Assembly (NCBI RefSeq): GCF_000686885.1
Contig: NZ_JMLU01000026.1
Location: 1-45,531, forward strand
DNA length: 45,531 bases
Source of the DNA: Flavobacterium sasangense DSM 21067
GTDB lineage: Bacteria > Bacteroidota > Bacteroidia > Flavobacteriales > Flavobacteriaceae
Direction: 5' to 3'
Made by a program: the position numbers and the translations under genes. Below, piece by piece: positions 43,894-45,531 of the stretch; within the stretch, counting starts at the first letter, position 1; each line of letters opens with the position of its first letter. A model generated the notes under the pieces. That model made no database searches, was not told the DNA's origin, and saw only the letters and a list, made by a program, of their open reading frames with translations.

Positions 43894-45187
43894 TTATTTG
43901 CTATTATTTACTTTAATTATTTTAACAGAATTTTCTTGTACATTAGTTTTAACATTTACTATGTAAATGCCTTCTGGATAACTAGCTAAGTTTATAGCGT
44001 TAATTTTTTCTGTAGTTTTAAACTCTTGTAATACATGTCCTGCTAAATCAACAACGATTATTGTTCCTGTTTTAAATTCATAATCAATAACAACATTAGT
44101 AAATTGATTAGTTGGGTTTGGATATGCCTCAATTTCAAAGGAATTTTTCTTCTTTTTTTCTTTATCTTTTAATTTAATGACCCAGAAATCAGAATCACCA
44201 AAATTGTTGTTTTTTTCACCAGAAGCAGGTAGTTTTTTTTGATTCTTAGTAGTAGTACTATTATTGTTTAAAAGCCCTTCTGTTAAAGAATTTTCATTAG
44301 TTTTAAATTTAATTGGTGAATCATCTGAAACCCCAGTCATAGATTTTAATTCATTCATGTTTTTCGTGATTTCAGAATTAAGTTCTTCTTTAAATTCTTG
44401 TTTCAACGATTCAAGTTTTTCATTTACACTATTATTCTCTTCAAAAAATTTATTAAAACCTACATCTTTTTTACTTGAAGTTCTATAATCATAATCAATG
44501 AAGCAAGATTGCATAGGATTTGAAGTTCCTCCTAAAACATACTCTCCAGCATTTGTTTCTATTATCTTTTTTATTACATCAGCTCCATTACTACCAAAAG
44601 TTTTTTGCCAAATTTCATTTCCATCTTTATCAATTTTTAAAGCAATAAAATCATTAATCCCCTTATCATCTTTAATTTTAGAATTAGCACCAATCTTTAT
44701 TTCAGATTTTGCATAACCTCCTAATAAATATTCATCGTTATTAGTTTGAATTAAAGAATTTAATACATCAATTTTTCCAAAATTGTACATCTTTTGCCAA
44801 ATAACATCTAATTGTTCACCTAATTTGATAACCAATATATCTGTTCCATTAGTTGGACTTTTAAGTTGAATATTACTTTTGCTTGAATTTGAACTTCCTC
44901 CAATTATGAATTCCTTATCTTTTGTTTGAAAAAATGTTGTTAATTGTTCATCTTTGTCGCCTCCAAGTGTTTTTTGCCATATAATTTCTCCATTCAAATC
45001 AAGTTTTAAAATCCAAAAATCAGATAATCCAAAATTTTCTTCTGTTTTACAACCTGAAATAATTGAATTTGAATTGCCTCCAATAATATATCCTTTATCT
45101 TGAGTTTTGTTCAAACATCTTAATTCATCAGCATATATACCACCATAACTTTTCTGCCATTCGATTTTACCTAACTTACTAATTTTA
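43894..45187 (-). pseudogene. T9SS type A sorted repeat protein, 5' end removed by an IS
   Basis: The frame stays open from the stop at 43894 up to the IS end at about 45187. The sequence left of any start codon still reads as protein (VKISKLGKIEWQKSYGG), a repeat like WILKLDLNGEIIWQKTLGG further on. The true gene is therefore longer and its N-terminus, including the signal peptide, is lost or lies beyond the IS. A TTG start at 45114 (406 aa) would be artificial. Repeats of about 45-50 residues (WQKTxGGxxxDxL...xxGGxSNS) fill the N-terminal half. A coiled segment and the C-terminal T9SS sorting domain (EIEAYPNPTNQFTNVVI ... YPEGIYIVNVKT) follow. It heads the RHS operon. Confidence 0.85.
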
Positions 45188-45531
45188 ACCCGTTGGGTGA
45201 AATTAAATTAATTGATTTTTGATTTTATTTATTGGTCTATCAAAGATAAATTTATTGATATATTGAACTAGAGTTAATGCTGTTATTTTGGCTAGAATTC
45301 GAGTTTTAAATCCCTCAAAAGTTTTAGCATAATTTCTTCTAATTAAAAATTGGTCACACAGTTGCGAGAATAAAGTTTCAATTCTTTTTCTTGCTTTTCT
45401 GAAAACATACGGCTGTGGTTTATAATTCACTTGATTCATTCTTTTTGGCGTTTCCAATTTAATATTTGCTGATTGGAATAAATCGAGTTGTATACTATCA
45501 GACAGATATCCTCGGTCTCCAAGTAGCACAC
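45188..45531 (-). mobile_element. IS982-family insertion sequence, right-hand part cut by the window
   Basis: The element begins with ACCCGTTGGGT at 45188-45198, a likely terminal inverted repeat of the AC-starting IS982 kind. It contains the 3' end of its transposase gene and continues beyond 45531. The target duplication cannot be checked because the other end is outside. It splits the T9SS repeat gene at 43894-45187. Confidence 0.82.
45203..45529 (-). CDS. IS982-family transposase (3' part, truncated by the window)
   Basis: 108 residues of the C-terminal half of a DDE transposase. LLGDRGYLSDSIQLDLFQ carries the second catalytic Asp, and RKARKRIETLFSQLCDQFLIRRNYAKTF the Glu. ITALTLVQYINKF is the usual IS982 C-terminus. 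The stop TAA lies 15 nt inside the presumed IS end, as is normal for this family. The N-terminus is outside the window. Confidence 0.88.
   Translation of the reverse strand: MLLGDRGYLSDSIQLDLFQSANIKLETPKRMNQVNYKPQPYVFRKARKRIETLFSQLCDQFLIRRNYAKTFEGFKTRILAKITALTLVQYINKFIFDRPINKIKNQLI

Overview
The window is a chromosomal piece of a Flavobacterium-like member of the Bacteroidota. The support is: AT-rich DNA; promoters of the Bacteroidota type (TTG, about 20 nt, TAnnTTTG) upstream of many genes; starts without purine-rich ribosome binding sites; secreted proteins with type IX secretion (T9SS) and gliding-motility C-terminal sorting domains; a split transketolase; and a Tgt lacking the zinc cysteines. 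No species can be named from the sequence alone.

Region 1 (1-24.5 kb) is mostly core genome. It starts with the translation cluster thrS-infC-rpmI-rplT, in which infC has a non-AUG start. Then come a lipoprotein, rlmF, a DUF1569 protein, a membrane protein and a secreted 425-aa protein. A two-component operon follows (102-aa protein, membrane paralogue, LuxR-partner histidine kinase, response regulator); the kinase frame is broken by one base in an A5 run. Next are dnaB, accA, an EamA transporter, an LptF/G permease, tgt and the two transketolase subunits. A short accessory patch (18.7-21.4 kb) holds small genes set between long imperfect palindromes in a cassette-like layout. The core resumes with an FKBP lipoprotein, an S4 RNA-binding protein, a methyltransferase, a phosphoribosyltransferase and shikimate kinase.

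Region 2 (24.6-31.5 kb) begins with two identical tRNA-Lys genes and a tRNA-Leu(GAG). It then carries a complete qatABCD anti-phage operon on the minus strand: KAP ATPase, QatB, QueC-like QatC and TatD-like QatD. A 336-aa membrane protein of unknown function follows on the same strand. The qatA promoter carries a palindromic operator-like element that shares 29 identical bases with an element at 7.88 kb. That second copy lies, at almost the same spacing, upstream of a promoter-like site for a 45-aa single-span membrane peptide next to the two-component genes. This suggests a common regulator for defence and the small membrane peptide.

Region 3 (31.5-45.5 kb) encodes surface and secreted proteins on the minus strand: a gliding-motility CTD (CHU_C) protein behind a WKNG-repeat lipoprotein, then a tight operon of a T9SS-sorted repeat protein, a 1048-aa YD/RHS-like protein, a 1466-aa RHS protein with MopE-like calcium repeats and a variable C-terminal tail, and a small overlapping gene that is a candidate immunity gene. 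An IS982-family element, cut by the window end, has inserted into the first gene of that operon, removing its N-terminus and probably separating the operon from its promoter.
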